DNA of 64,000 nt from Alisma plantago-aquatica (lineage: Eukaryota; Streptophyta; Magnoliopsida; Alismatales; Alismataceae), in the NCBI GenBank assembly GCA_963693085.1, contig OY856410.1, positions 1,393,734,863 to 1,393,798,862 on the forward strand, read 5' to 3'. Position numbers and translations under genes: made by a program. The notes beneath the pieces are model-generated. The model did not search any database, was not told where the DNA came from, and worked only from the letters and a program-made list of their open reading frames with translations. Positions 33,813 through 46,283 of the stretch are shown piece after piece. Positions within the stretch are counted from its first letter, which is position 1, and each line of letters begins with the position of its first letter.

Positions 33813-35249
33813 CATGCCCCTTTATATGGGAAAGTCATAGGCTTGGAAAACCCTATTTCCAATCCCTTTCCTAGTCATAATCTTAAAAACAATCCTATAC
33901 TAAAAACTCAGACTGGAATTTTGATTGGCCGACCAATTTACTTGATTGGCCGATCAGGTTCCCACTAGGACTCAAAAAGCATTCATATTTGGTGTCTGGG
34001 TTACCTGATTGGTCGATCGGGTCATCTCAGATCCATATATGAATTGTTTTCTAATTTGAGACCCTCCTTGTTGAAATTCAAGCGGCTAGCGGGGATACCC
34101 AATCGGCTGACCATGCAAGTCAAGTGCAAAATCTAGTCAATGAATTGCCAATTAATTGATCCATTGACCAAATTAATTCGATTCAGACTTTCAAGTCACC
34201 TGATTGGATAGAAAATCACCTACTTATGCTTTAGAACAATTCAAATCATTTGTTTGGTTGTTACTTTAATTTCCTTATTCATCCTTATGTTTGTGGCCTT
34301 GTAGGTTCCTAATTACATTGGTAGTTATGGTCAAAACCTCACAAGCAATGATTTGTATCTAGGCACACATCATTGCCACTAGAGTAATAGGAATGGGTTG
34401 GAGAAAAACTACAACCTATAAGGTGATCAATGTTTCCATGATTGTATAGTCCCTTTGGCACATATATTAAATTCAAAATGAGGCATGGAATGTCATCTTA
34501 TTAACATTCAATTATTCTTACTTGAGCTAGAGTAGTCTAATCGAGATATTGTGAGTTGAATATTATATATTGATTAACATGAGCATGTTCATGCATTCAT
34601 AGTCTCTCTTATTAAGTGGTGGGTATATCACTCCAAAGGAGGGATGAATTCCATATGCATCTCTCATAGTATTCCCCATGTATCACAATGCACCCAATCA
34701 CTACCTTTTTATTAAATTTTATTCAAAGCATGTTGAGCCAATGGTCAAAGTACATAGAACAACATGTCTTATTGTAGTGACTTCAGGTCTAAGGATCATA
34801 GTCACCATTGTCACATTAAGATATGACTATAACATGTCATTACATGAATTTCATGTACCAGTCCCAAGGTGGATCTGTGTAGTATTACTTGTTCTCTAAC
34901 AAGTACCCATGTACCTGAGTTGATATCCAACATCATGAGGAAAGAAACATATCCATCAGTCACCATACATGCTAGTCTTGTGTATTATTTTTGTCTATCG
35001 ACAATAATAACCAACAAGGTACATAATAAGAGTGAGTACTCTAAGTGTACATATGATCTCATGTTTAGGTCCTCAACCTAAACCATACATCACTAAGTCA
35101 TAACATTCTTTGACTTTATTGGTTTACTCATTATCCCAATACTGAAAGAAGCATAATAAGTGGAACGGATTTTAATTAATAATCAAATCAAGAACAAAGT
35201 ATCCTTATTACAATCAACAAATGATGTATCTTAGGGAATAAAACCAATA
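33813..35249 (-). mobile_element. Copia copy C 3' LTR (partial)
   Basis: It aligns with the right-hand LTR copy at 52760-53400 (ACATGCC..TTATA..GTCAT(A/G)GGCTT, GGTCGA/GGCCGACCAA, AATAGGAATG(A/G)GTTGGAGA) and more distantly with LTRs 1 and 2. It ends ...AAACCAATA at 35249 next to a polypurine tract on the minus strand, as expected of a 3' LTR. Its outer ~0.6 kb is missing; the junction near 33812 is with LTR-like DNA. Confidence 0.6.
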
Positions 35250-35263
35250 ATATCCCACTTTTA
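35250..35263 (-). other. Polypurine tract of copia copy C
   Basis: Minus-strand AAAAGTGGGATAT sits directly before the LTR, equivalent to the AAG(T)GGGAGAT tract of plant copia elements. Confidence 0.6.
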
Positions 35264-35559
35264 ATAGATGTGATCACTCATGAATCTAATTCCATGAGAT
35301 GAATATGACCATCATGCTTTTGTTGTGAAAGTGTTTTTGTCAACAGATCGTCAATGTTGCTTTCAGTTGGTACTCTGGAAATCCTAATATCTCCTCGTTG
35401 TATGATCTCACGTATGAGATGTTAATGCCTAATTATGTACCCGGTACTCTGATGTTATTTGAGGTCCTTATATTGTGCAATAGCACCATTGTTGTCACAA
35501 TTTAGTTCTACTGCATCTTCAATGGTTGGAACAACTCCAAGTTAAGTAAAGAACTTCTT

Positions 35560-37532
35560 GATCTATATTTATTACTTTGTTGTATTGGGCGTGCCAGTGT
35601 ATATAGACTCCATTGTACAATTAGTCATTGTCTCTTGCGTGAAACTCTTCCAACTTGCATCTCCACTGCTTAGGAAAAACACAAATCTTGATTGTGATTA
35701 GTAATCATCCTTCTCGATTTGTGAGCTTGCGCCAGTGGAACCTTTTTCAACCAACTCTTCTTCACCGCCATAAATGAGGAATTTATCCTTATTTCTTCTC
35801 AAGTATTTAAGGATCTTATTTATAGTTTTCCAGTGGCCATCACCCAGATAAAACTAGTACCTCCTCTTCATGTTCAAATGATATGAAGCATATGGGTGCA
35901 TACATATCGTTACATACATGATACATACAATTACCAAGATACATGGAATCTTACTGATGTGTGTCTTCCCTTCCAAAGAGTTGGGATGTTGGGATTTATA
36001 GAGATGTATTCCATGTAACCTTGGTAAGTTTTCTCTCTTATACTCATATATGCTAAACCTCTCTAGCACCTTGTCAATGTATGTGCTATGGCTTAGGCTA
36101 ATAAGCCTTCTAGATCTATCTATATAGATCTTGATTCCTAGAATATAATATTCTTTGCCTAAGTCCTTCATAGAGAAGGTATTGCCTAACATTTTTTGAC
36201 AAATTCTAGAGTATGAATGTCATTTCCAATCAATAGTCTGTCATCTACACATATATGAAAAAAATGGTTTTACTCCCACTAACCTTCTTGTGAAGACAAG
36301 GCTCATCTTCATTTTAGATAAAGTTAAACTATATGACTATCTCATCAAAATAAAGATTCCAGATTTGAGAGACTTGCTTCAATCCATAGATTGATCTTTG
36401 TAGCTTTGGCTTCATTTAATGCAATAAAACCTTTAGCTTGTGTCATGTACACATCCTCTAGAAGATTTCTATTAAGGAAAACAATTTTAATGTCCATTGT
36501 CAAATCTCATAAGCTCCAATGACAAGTATATTCATGATGGATGTAACCACGACAACTAGTGAAGAAGTTTCATCATTATTAAAACCTTGAACTTGTTTGA
36601 AACTTTTTGCAACCGATCTACTTTTTTAGGTTTTACAATACCATCCATGTCGGCCTTCTTCTTGAAGACCCATATGCACCCTATGTGGTTTACCCCTTCA
36701 GGTGGATCCAACAAGTTCCATACCTATTTGCACACATAGAGTCCATCTCATATTTCATGGCTTCAAGATATTTCTCAAAATCTGGTCCTTCAATAGCCTA
36801 ATTGTAGGAGGTTGTCTCACCATTATCAATGACCAACAACATCTTCTTGAGTCATAAAAAATCCACATCTCTCTACCTCAAGACGTGCACTACTAGAATT
36901 TTGAGGTTTTTGTGTTATGATAGGGATTCCACAAAATTTTATGGTTCCTCTTGTTCACTGTCTACCTCCATAACTTCAATATTGTCTTGTTGGTCTTGAA
37001 ATTCTTCAAGTTTAATTTTCCTCCCACTGTTTCCTCTAGGAATAAATTCATTTTTAAGGAATGTATTTTGTACAATTTGTGTCATATGGAATATAGAAGT
37101 AGTAACTCTTACTTTCATTAGATCACCCAATAAAGATACATTATCCAATGTGTGTCCAAGCTTTTCACAAAACTACTTCTTGACATAAGCTTCATAGCCT
37201 CAAACTTTCATGAAAGACATATTCAGACGTTTCACATTCCATATTTCATATATATCTTTTCAATTTCAAAGACACTTAGTTAAGTGTAAACACAACAATT
37301 TCAACATCATGTCCCCAAATGGAAATTGGAAGATTAGATGAACTCATCATTGATCATACCATGTATAACAAGGTGCAATTCCTTCTTTTGATACACCATT
37401 ATGTTATGGTGTTCTAGGTGGGTCAACTTCAATATAGTGCCATAATCCCTTAGAGGGCCTCAAACCCTTGGCGTAAGTATTCACCACCTCAATATAATTA
37501 AAGTGCTTTAATTATTTTTCCAAGTTGATTAT
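35560..37532 (-). pseudogene. Copia copy C pol, 3' part (integrase end, RT, RNase H)
   Basis: In reading direction: an integrase core remnant with HNGVSKEG-like residues (HNGVSERRNRT in the family) near 37425; the integrase C-terminus with YEAYVKK and KNEFIPRGNSG (36939-37200); the RT start with GCIWVFKKKADMDG (about 36620-36690); the catalytic strand CVDD in place of (Y/F)VDD (36240-36251); then NTFSMKDLG, YILGIKIYIDRSRRLI and STYIDKVLERFS (35854-36192); and a decayed RNase H. Several stops and frameshifts occur between. The frame is cut at 37532 inside the integrase and continues at 50056. Confidence 0.8.
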
Positions 37533-38258
37533 TGTAATATCCCCAATTTTGGTATAATTTAATTTAATAAACAAAAGGCATGAGTGCACAAATAATCTCC
37601 CCAGCGGTAATATTTATGGAATGATAATGTTAGCCACTTTGTGGCATGGGTGTAGCCAATGGCCCAAGTGAAGCCCATGAGACTATTTGCTTTGCAAATA
37701 GGTACTTGGGGAACAAGACAAATAAATAAGAGATTTTGTGCATAAATATATATAATAACTTTATGACTTGTTAGAAAACTAAAATCTGATAATATGCAAG
37801 TTTCCAAAAGAAAATATGATATGTGGTGTTTTAGATAATTAACCGAGTAATTATATAATCTAGGTTGGAAACACAAGACTTGAGGCATCATATAGTGTTA
37901 TCTCATAATAACTTTTTGTATACTTGAAAATAATAATAAAAGAAAAGGATTCTAAAAATTAGGAGAAAAAGGATATTCCATGATATTATGGTAATTATTT
38001 TAAAAGTAACGCCTAAAGGGCAAGTTATAGAATATATGAGTTAACCCAATAGATCCCAAATCTTAAATACAAGTTGGGAAAGGTATCAATTGTTTTCTTT
38101 TTTTCATCAAAGTTTTCCTTTATGTGACCTTTTGTTCTATGGATTAAAAGATAAGAGTTTTGTTGTATGAAAAGGAGGGAGTGATATAATAACTCTTGCC
38201 TTATGTGATACCTTTCCAGAATAATCCATCTACAATAGTAGTACTATTTATATGGGGG

Positions 38259-38840
38259 CACTAGTACATAACCGGCCATTAGTGTCAGTTATTTAAGGCC
38301 TTTCGCGTCGGTTTTAATGTGAAACTTATGTGGGTGCCGCTAAAAGGCCAACCGTTAGGCATCGGTTTTCAAACTAACGCCACAACCCTTCATGCGCCAC
38401 CGAAAACATGCCAGCATGGGGGTATAGGCGTTGGTTATTAGTTTTGAAACCGACACCATAAACCTTCGCGCCAAAGAAAGGGTGCCATCTGGGGCACTAT
38501 CAGCGTCGGTTTATTAGTGATAACCGACGTCATCTCACCCGCTGCCACGGTCGTGCTGGCTAGCACAGCCGTATTGTCTGGCATGCTGCCACGGTCGTGT
38601 TGGCCAGCACGGCCGTGGTATCTGGCCCGCTGCCACAACCGTACTGGCCAGTACGAACATAGTGGCTGGCCTCATTAGGGAAATCGACGTCGGCTACTAG
38701 TAAGGCAACCGACGCCAGAACCATCAGCATCGGTTTATTATTGATAACTGACGCCACATCACATGCATTAGGCATCGGTTATAATTATTTATCCGACACT
38801 GTAATCATTTGTCGTCGATTTTAAACAAATAACCGACACA
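38259..38840. repeat. Left subterminal repeats of the CACTA element
   Basis: At least ten copies of GCGTCGGTT(A/T) or its complement AACCGACGCC, many paired as short inverted repeats around TTATTAG-type loops. The same motif fills the right end (47150-47735) and the 982-bp derivative at 28564-29545. Confidence 0.9.
38531..38660. repeat. ~50-bp tandem repeat with CACGGTCGTG
   Basis: Two and a half units of GCTGCCACGGTCGTGCTGGC..AGCACGGCCGT, about 50 bases each, lie among the subterminal repeats. CACGGCCGTG is self-complementary; related motifs recur elsewhere in the window in other TE classes. Confidence 0.8.
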
Positions 38841-38989
38841 TATTTCATGTTTTTTTTCTTATCAGTCTGCAGGCCTGCTGTGGGTGGTCACAGGATGAGA
38901 AACCTACAATTCAGTTATGAACTGTAGGTTTTACGACATCCATTGATATCATCCAACAACAGGCCACAAACCTACAAAATTAACAACAT

Positions 38990-39190
38990 TAATTTTCACA
39001 CATTTAGCAACCTGCAATTCCATTTAATTTTCACACATGTAGAAACATTCATGTAGCAATTTACAGTTCCATTCATTTTCACATTCACACATATAGAAAC
39101 ATTCATATAGCAACCAGCAGTTTCATTCATTTTCACATTCACACATGTATAAATATTCAGACACATGTAGAAACATTCACACATATTATA
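38990..39190. repeat. Minisatellite after the TNPA-Ulp1 gene
   Basis: About four units of 35-45 bases containing TTCATTTTCACATTCACACA and GTAGAAACATTCA lie just beyond the stop codon at 39229. A related array follows the Ulp1 exons of the other CACTA (19020-19265). Confidence 0.75.
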
Positions 39191-39228
39191 ATTCAGAAAT
39201 TCATTTACAAAATATCATTCTTTAGTCA

Positions 39229-42200
39229 TTATTCACTATCAACATCCCAATTATATTTTAAAACCCCCACTACTTGTATGGTTGTTTCCCATTCTTCTCT
39301 TACATCATTTAATTCTTCCGTCGTATAGGGAGCATGTACATCTGGTAAGGCCTTTCCTGTAGTGTGGTCAGTTTTAAACACCTGCAAAGAGAATGATGTA
39401 TATATATATAATTAATAATATATAAATAAGATTGATATATTTCATATTATCTAATGAGACTATATATAATACCTCAGGAATAGTATCGATGTCCACTGCG
39501 GCATATTTGATAATCATGTGCATAAATCGCATCACATAGTATGCACATGCCCATCCGTTGTCTTGTGTAGCACACTATAAATTGAAACATACAAAATATT
39601 AAAAATACAACTAATTAAGCATTGTTCACATAAATAATATATACATTGCAGTCGAGAACTTACTTCCACGTTCTTCCAAATTATAGGCTGGTTCTTTTTC
39701 CTGGGGACCTTTCCTCCAGCCTTTTTGAACTCATCTAAACCCCTACATGTTAATGTAACATAGTACATTGTATAATTGAATAGTAATGTAATAATATATG
39801 TTAACGGATATGAAAATGAAATATTTCTCACTGGAATAATGCCATTTTCATTGTGTGTCCATATTTTGAATTCAATTTAGTCCCCTTAGAATCTAGATAA
39901 TAGACAGTGAACGTCTCAGGGACAATAACTAGTAACTCCCAATGCATACCACTAGAGGTAAAAAAAGTTAAAAATTAATAACTCAAAATCCACAATAAAA
40001 ATGTAATTTTCTTAAGTCCAAATTATAAGCAAAGTAAACTTACTCCACATTGAATGGAGCTATTATCACCGTCTTGTTATTTTGAACAAAATTTGTAAAA
40101 GCATCACAACAGTATTGTTGAACTGACAGAGGGTCTTTAGCTACTAAACTAATCAAAGATGGAATCAAAAATCCTACACGTTCGAATGAAAAATATGCAC
40201 ATATCTTGTCTAAGTAGCTGCAAAACATGTATTACGTATGCATTAATAAATAAGAAACCAGATCACCAGATCCTACACAAGGTATATGGATGTATAAAGA
40301 AGATCTCACCTTATCCATAGCTCTATCATAGAAGTATTCATCCAATCATATCAAAATAAATCCAAAATATCTTGTATAAATAGTTTGCTTTCGTATGATT
40401 GACCTGCATCATCTGCATCTATAGAAATAGTTATAGGGCAACTTATATCATGTTCGCCTAACCATATTGTCATACCCCTACAATTAGGACCTAACGGCAC
40501 AGGTAGGTCCTGTGGAACCCAACTTGGTAATGTAGGAGGTGGTGGTGGAAGTCTAGATGCTCTGGGTGTCTTCTTTTTAACCTATATATATATATAATTT
40601 CAAATCAGTTGACATCATATACACACACTAACAATTTAACGTAATGTAAATTTACCATACAGTTTTAGTATAGAGGACATCTGCTTTTGGCCACAATATC
40701 ACTACGCCTTCTGCCTCACCAAGCGTTTCACAATCTGGGTGGGCATATGGCAATGGAAGATCCATCCAATTAGGGAATATATGTATCGGGCTCACACAAA
40801 CCCAACCAGCTAGTAATGGAGACCCATGAAACATTTCTCCCGGTAGGGATGGGTAAGTCGACGCCTCTACAATGACAAATTATTTACTTTTTAGACGGAA
40901 TGGCTTCAACCCCTACAAATTTTTGTGTAAAGAATGTTATATACATATATACATATCATCTTGAAAACATATCATCTTGAAAAGACTAGTTACTATGTCA
41001 TAAAAATACTTACAGCGGATGTGCTAGGTGTTGGTTCTACAGGATTACTTCCAACCTCTGTAGTAGGAGTAGAGCGGGATGCCATAGGTACTATCTGCTG
41101 AGTGGCAGTTAGAGATGTCTGCCACTTGCTCATTGCTTCTTCGATTTTCCTATCAACTATCCTATCTACCTATACATGGATAAAAGAAACGTTAGCTTCT
41201 GATTATTGAATTCTCTTTTACAGTAACATTATAAAGAAAGAATAGGTTACCTCTTCTTGTGAAATTCCCACTTTTGGGACATGTTTGTGCTGGGATGGCC
41301 CAAAGAACGCTTTGATGCCCACACCAGCGCATGCAGCCCTAACACGTCACGGATGCTCTGGGTTACCCAGAGCAACTATCAATTCATCCATTGTGCCCTC
41401 AGGGATAAACTTGCCTTGTTTCCTCAGCTCGTGCAGCTCCCTCTAATCGCCAAAACAAAAATTTGTAATTAAGTAAACACCACAAATAATTAATATTCGA
41501 ACGATTGCTCTAAGAGTTGTATTTTACCATTTTTGCAGCCGCCTCAACAGTTGCGGGCTTCCTTATTTCTCCCTTCTTATTTTGCCTCCCAGCTATCCAG
41601 ACATCATGGCGAGGCAGATGTATTGTACCTATAGTAGAGGACTCCTGAGTAGCAGTAGACTCAGCATGTAGTCTTTGGCGAATGCCTGCATACCCCTTTG
41701 GACCCATTGTGTGGTCATGCACATTCAGTGCACGCCTTGCTTTTTGTGCCTCACTGAGGGCCTAGTTAGTATGCACATTAATGATTTGGTTAGTAACACT
41801 AAATGTTAATCTTGAATAGGTGAATACAATGTATATTAATTAAATTGGGAGTGACGCCTAATATCTTGAATTCATCAGTTTTTCTTGAAGCAACAAACGC
41901 GTCCCATTCTTCTTGGTCTAGGAAGTTCCACTATTCGTGGTTGTCTTCTTCCTCTTGTCACCTTCTTTTATGTATTCTCGGGTGATATTTGTCCTATAGT
42001 TCCTTAGGACTCTCCCACAGCGTTGCATCACACATTTACGATACAGCTTTTCATCCAATTCAAATATACTCTGCAAAATAGAATTGCTATTAACTAGTAT
42101 CCAAAAAATTAGTAATCTACAAAATAGAATTGCAAATTAATAATAACTCACACATAAATCCTTCCATATTATGTATTTCTTCCCCTTAGGAACTTTATGC

Positions 42201-42602
42201 CAAGAATCTATCTTACAACCATAATGGCTACGAGTAACATACCCAAGATATGAAACAAACAAATTGCGATTCACTCCAATTGCATTTCCTGCATTATCAA
42301 AATCCACAACAAGTTTGGGTCCATTGCCCCTTTACGCTATTAACTTCTTCATCATAGTGATGCCCCTTCTCTTGTCAACTTTTTGATGCTACTCATGAAG
42401 TGCCTCAAGTGCTTCAGAGGGTACATGTGTATCATCAACCTAAAATTTGACAAAATAAACACACTTACAGGATATAACTATAAATGGACATGTAGATATA
42501 AATATATGATATATTTTTAAAACTTACATTGTGAGGCGGCGCATTGATATCCTCACCCTCACGGTAATCATCAGCACGGTCATCAGGATATTGCTCAGCC
42601 AT
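39229..42602 (-). pseudogene. CACTA TNPA-like / Ulp1 (C48) protease fusion gene
   Basis: Thirteen exons fit: 42602-42528, 42439-42152, 42070-41865, 41761-41528, 41442-41251, 41169-41014, 40864-40661, 40581-40310, 40217-40044, 39951-39832, 39742-39664, 39574-39473, 39381-39229. Phases agree across all joins, and every intron is GT-AG except intron 3 (donor AT). About 750 codons. Exons 2-6 match plant Transposase_24/TNPA-type proteins (YRKCVMQRCGRVL, EWDAFVASR, HTMGPKGYAGIR, ALGNPEHP). Exons 8-13 form a Ulp1 protease: His in MHWELLVIVP (39942-39944), Asp 17 residues later in VYYLDSKG (39891-39893), Gln (39563-39565) and Cys six residues on in QDNGWACAYYVMRF (39545-39547), the yeast Ulp1 spacing. 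Defects are five in-frame stops (42389, 42332, 41931, 41347, 40351) and a 1-bp loss in exon 3. The protease exons after 40351 are open. Likely role is SUMO/ubiquitin-like processing, by family; unproven here. Confidence 0.85.
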
Positions 42603-42604
42603 CT

Positions 42605-42785
42605 AAAAGTTCACATTCACATTGTAAAGTTCACATTGTAAAGTAATTCACATTGTAAAGCTCACATTGTAAAGTTCACATTCACATTGTAAAGTAATTC
42701 ACATTGTAAAGTTCACATTGTAAAGTAATTCACATTGTAAAATTTACATTGTAAAGTAATTCACATTGTAAAGTTCACATTCAGA
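42605..42785. repeat. CACATTGTAAAGT minisatellite upstream of TNPA-Ulp1 start
   Basis: About ten units of TTCACATTGTAAAG, alternating with AATTCACATTGTAAAG, begin three bases before the start codon at 42602. This places the array in the gene's leader or promoter. Confidence 0.9.
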
Positions 42786-42986
42786 AAAATAAAACATATA
42801 AAAAATATAAACATGCCTCTAATATTGTGATTTTTTTTCAATTAACAATCCTTCATTGTGATCTTCGCACACATACAAGTCATCATTAGCTTCAATATTT
42901 GCTGGTGTTGGCAACCCAACTGAGAATGGTTTGGAGTCATCATACTTATCATAGTACTCTTCTTCATCTATAGAATCTTCAATGAA

Positions 42987-45541
42987 CTATCTTTTACCAT
43001 GAAGAACAACCGACCATTTATCATTTGCAGGATCATCGATATAAAATACTTGTTTCGCCTGTGATGCCAATATGAATGGTTCACCCTTCTCGCCAATATT
43101 TTCAAAGTTCACTAAAGTGAAACCCAATTTATCCACTATAACTCCTTTGGTGTTATTAACCCAATTACATTTGAAGAGCAGAATTCTGAAATCTATATAG
43201 TCAAACTCCCATATGTCTTCAATGACACCGTAATATGACATTTTAGCTTCACATGGACTCTTATCCTTTGCACTTGCAAAAAACATAGTCGACGCTTGAA
43301 GGGTGACCCCACTATTTTGGACGACACTCTTATCATCTTGGAGCTTTGTGTAATATGTGAATCCATTAATGCCATACCCTTCGTAAGACATAACATTTAA
43401 TTTTGGTTTAAAGGCGAGGCATTTGATAGTTGCAGTAATATCATCTGGTGTTTGAGATAGTTGATGTAAGACTTTATCTTCAAACCACTTAATAATTAAT
43501 AAATGTCTTGTTATGCCCTCTAGCAAGCCACATTGTATTGGCTCGAGGATATTGTCTCTTGATGAAATTGGTATGTTCCTTGATATAAACACTCACTTCG
43601 TCCATGTTGTGTAAAATATACAAGTGACCTTGTTCCAACTACTCACGACTGATTACTTTCACCCATGATCCCAAAATTCCTTTGCCAAATTGCTCCTCAA
43701 TATTCTTGTCATTACCAGGAGTGTCATTACCACTAAGAAAGTCATTACAAAAATCCATAACCTCTCTCGCCACATAACCCTCAATAATACTCCCTTCAGG
43801 CCGACAAAAGTTTCGAACATCACTTTTAAAAATACTCATGTATCGTTCAAAGGGATACATCCAATACATCAAAGGGATACATCCAATGCAAGAAAACGCT
43901 CAACGTGCATGACATCGATACAATGCCTGACTGTCAAAGAACTCCAATAAGGAAGATCCCAAAATATTGACTTCTTCTTGAATAAATATTTGTCACTCCG
44001 TGTGTCCATTGTACATTGTGATCTCTTACCAAATTCATTGACAAAGTCTTTTAATCTTTCATAAACAACCTCCCCTGGTATAAGTTTAGGTGCACTCCAT
44101 TCCTCATTCAATCCATTGAATGCTTTGCGCTTCCTATGATACGGATGGAATTTTGTAAGAAACCTTCAATGACCGAGATATACAGTCTTACCGCCATGTT
44201 TTAGTCTTGTTGAATCAGTGTTCTCTTCACATATAGGACACGCTTTAGCTCCTTTGACACTATATCCAAACAATTCCCATATGTTGGAAAGTCATTAATA
44301 GTGCAAAACAACATAGCATGCAAATGAAATATCTCTCTTCATGAAGCATCATAGGTCATCACACCTTTGCCCTAGAGTTTCTTTAAGTCATCAATTAGAG
44401 GTTCAAGATAAACATCGATATCATTTCCAGGTTGTTTAGGGCCCGATATCAACAACGACAGCATTACGTACTTATTTTTCATACACAGTCAGGGAGGAAT
44501 ATTGTATATAACAAGCATGACTGGACAAGTGTTATGTTGGCTGCTCAATGTCCCGTATGGATTCATCCCATTTGTACAAAGCCCAAGTCTTAGATTCCTG
44601 ACTTCTTCACCAAATTCAGGGTACAATAGATCAATCTTCTTCCATTGTGGGGAATCAGACGCATGTCGTAGGATCCCAACATTATTTTTCTTAACATCTG
44701 CATGCCACCTCAAATTCTTTGCATCTATCGGATTGGCAAACAAGCATTGAAACCATGATATTATAGGTAGATACCACATCACCTTGGCAGGAGAACCAGT
44801 TTTGGACTCCCCCGAAGTTGTCAATTTATACTGTGACGCACCACATTTTGGACAATCTTTCAAATCCACATAGTCCTTTTGAAATAATACACAATCATTC
44901 AGGCATGCGTGTATCTTCTTGGCATCCATTCCCATTGGGCACAACAATTTCTTTACCTGGTATGTTGAGATTGGTAGCTCGTTTCCTTCAGGAAGCATTT
45001 CTTTCAACAAAGACAACAATGACGTGAAGATTTTGTCGCTCCATCTATTATTAGCTTTCAGCTTATACAATCTCCACACAGTGCTAAGCTTCGTAAACTT
45101 AATACAACCTGTGTATAACGATATCTCAGCATCATGCACAATGTTTCTAAAAATGGGAGGTGGATCGGTGTGCTCTACCCCACAACTATCCAGCATCGCA
45201 TCAACGATGTCTACTGGAACTGATTCATTCACATCTACGTCATCAGAGGCAATTTCTTCTTCCACATAAGCACTGCTATCGACATCCACTGGTTTTGGGT
45301 TTGAAATCTCTCCATGCCAGTGCCATTCTATATAGCCTTGTATAATCTCGTTGCACATGACATGACTTTTGATTTCGTCTCCAGTGCTAACTTTCAAGTT
45401 GTTACCGCAATGCCTACATGGATAGTAGAACCTATCTCCAGGTTGTTTCCCATGTTCCTCAGAAAATCTAATAAACTGGTCAAGACTAGAAATAAACTCT
45501 GGGGTGCAGTAATTGCAAATGGACATCCATGATTTATCCAT
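42987..45541 (-). pseudogene. CACTA transposase, TNPD type (tnp2), broken
   Basis: The start at 45541 (MDKSWMSICNYCTPEF) is a Transpos_assoc domain with CRHCGN and IEWHWHGE. The tnp2 domain follows: CLFANPIDAKNLRWHAD, LGLCTNGMNPYG, PVMLVIYNIPP, then after a TGA stop WLCMK-like LCMKNKY, NDFPTYGN, a frameshift, KACPICEEN, and FWDLPYWSSL with DVMHVERF (43869-44111). The ~250 residues normally between that motif and DUF4218 are gone: a short GGATGTATCCCTTTGA duplication marks the join near 43875. DUF4218 follows (YPFERYMSIFKSDVRN, GYVAREVMDFC), then DUF4216 (FKCNWVNNTKG, VDKLGF, QVFYIDDP) at 42987-43592. Several stops fit TGG or CGA codons changed by C-to-T or G-to-A. Not functional. Confidence 0.85.
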
Positions 45542-45621
45542 TCTATGATCAAAGAGAAAACAAGTATATATTACAATAAGATTAGGGTCTAGGGTTAGAG
45601 TTTTTACATGGTTAAAACTTT

Positions 45622-46283
45622 AGGCCAACAAATACATGTGTTGTCATTCTTATATATAATAAATGTGTACCACCTATCCCATTCTTGAACACCTAATCTC
45701 ACTAGTAAGTGTATAATGTGTATTGGGATTTCAAGAAAATTTCGGTAGCATTTCCCCGCTGTTCTCTAAGTACATATGTACTTAGAGAACAAACGGGGAA
45801 ATGCTGCCGAAATTTTCTTGAAAACCAAATACACATTATACACTTACATCCTAAGTGAGATTATGTGTTCAAGAACAGTCTCAAACCGGGGACTATCCAA
45901 GATTTACTCCTAATGAGTAAATCTTGGACGGGTTTCTAGGCCAACAAATACATGTGTTGTCATTCTTATATATAATAAATGTGTACCACCTATCCCATTC
46001 TTGAACACCTAATCTCACTAGTAAGTGTATAATGTGTATTGGGTTTTTAAGAAAATTTTAGCAGCATTTCCCCACTGTTCTCCAAGTACAGATGTACTTA
46101 GAGAACAAACAGGGAAATGCTACCGAAATTTTCTTGAAAACCAAATACACATTATACACTTACTTCCTAAGTGAGATTAGGTGTTCAAGAACAATCCCAA
46201 ACCGGGGAATATCCAAGATTTACTCCTAATGAGTAAATCTTGGATGGGTTTCTAGGCCGACAAATACATGTGTTGTCATTCTA
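45622..46283. repeat. 316-bp tandem units, each with a long hairpin
   Basis: Units start at 45622 and 45938, and a third is cut off after about 30 bases from 46254; the period is 316. Each unit holds an inverted repeat with arms near 95 bases (45682-45876 centred at 45775; 45998-46192) running from TTCTTGAACACCTAATCTCA inward to AAGTACATATGTACTT, followed by a small palindrome CAAGATTTACTC..GAGTAAATCTTG. They lie just upstream of the TNPD start, in its leader or promoter. Confidence 0.9.

Noticed and set aside
31412..33815. Candidate gypsy LTR from TGTAACACAC to GGGTGTAACA
   Set aside because: The two ends are not inverted partners and no target duplication is seen, so I did not call an element.
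42605..42785. Possible CRISPR-like regular repeat
   Set aside because: Short units without unique spacers, in plant DNA; it is a minisatellite.
44502..45532. Plus-strand frames opposite the transposase (up to 116 codons)
   Set aside because: Shadows of the tnp2 coding strand; no own motif.
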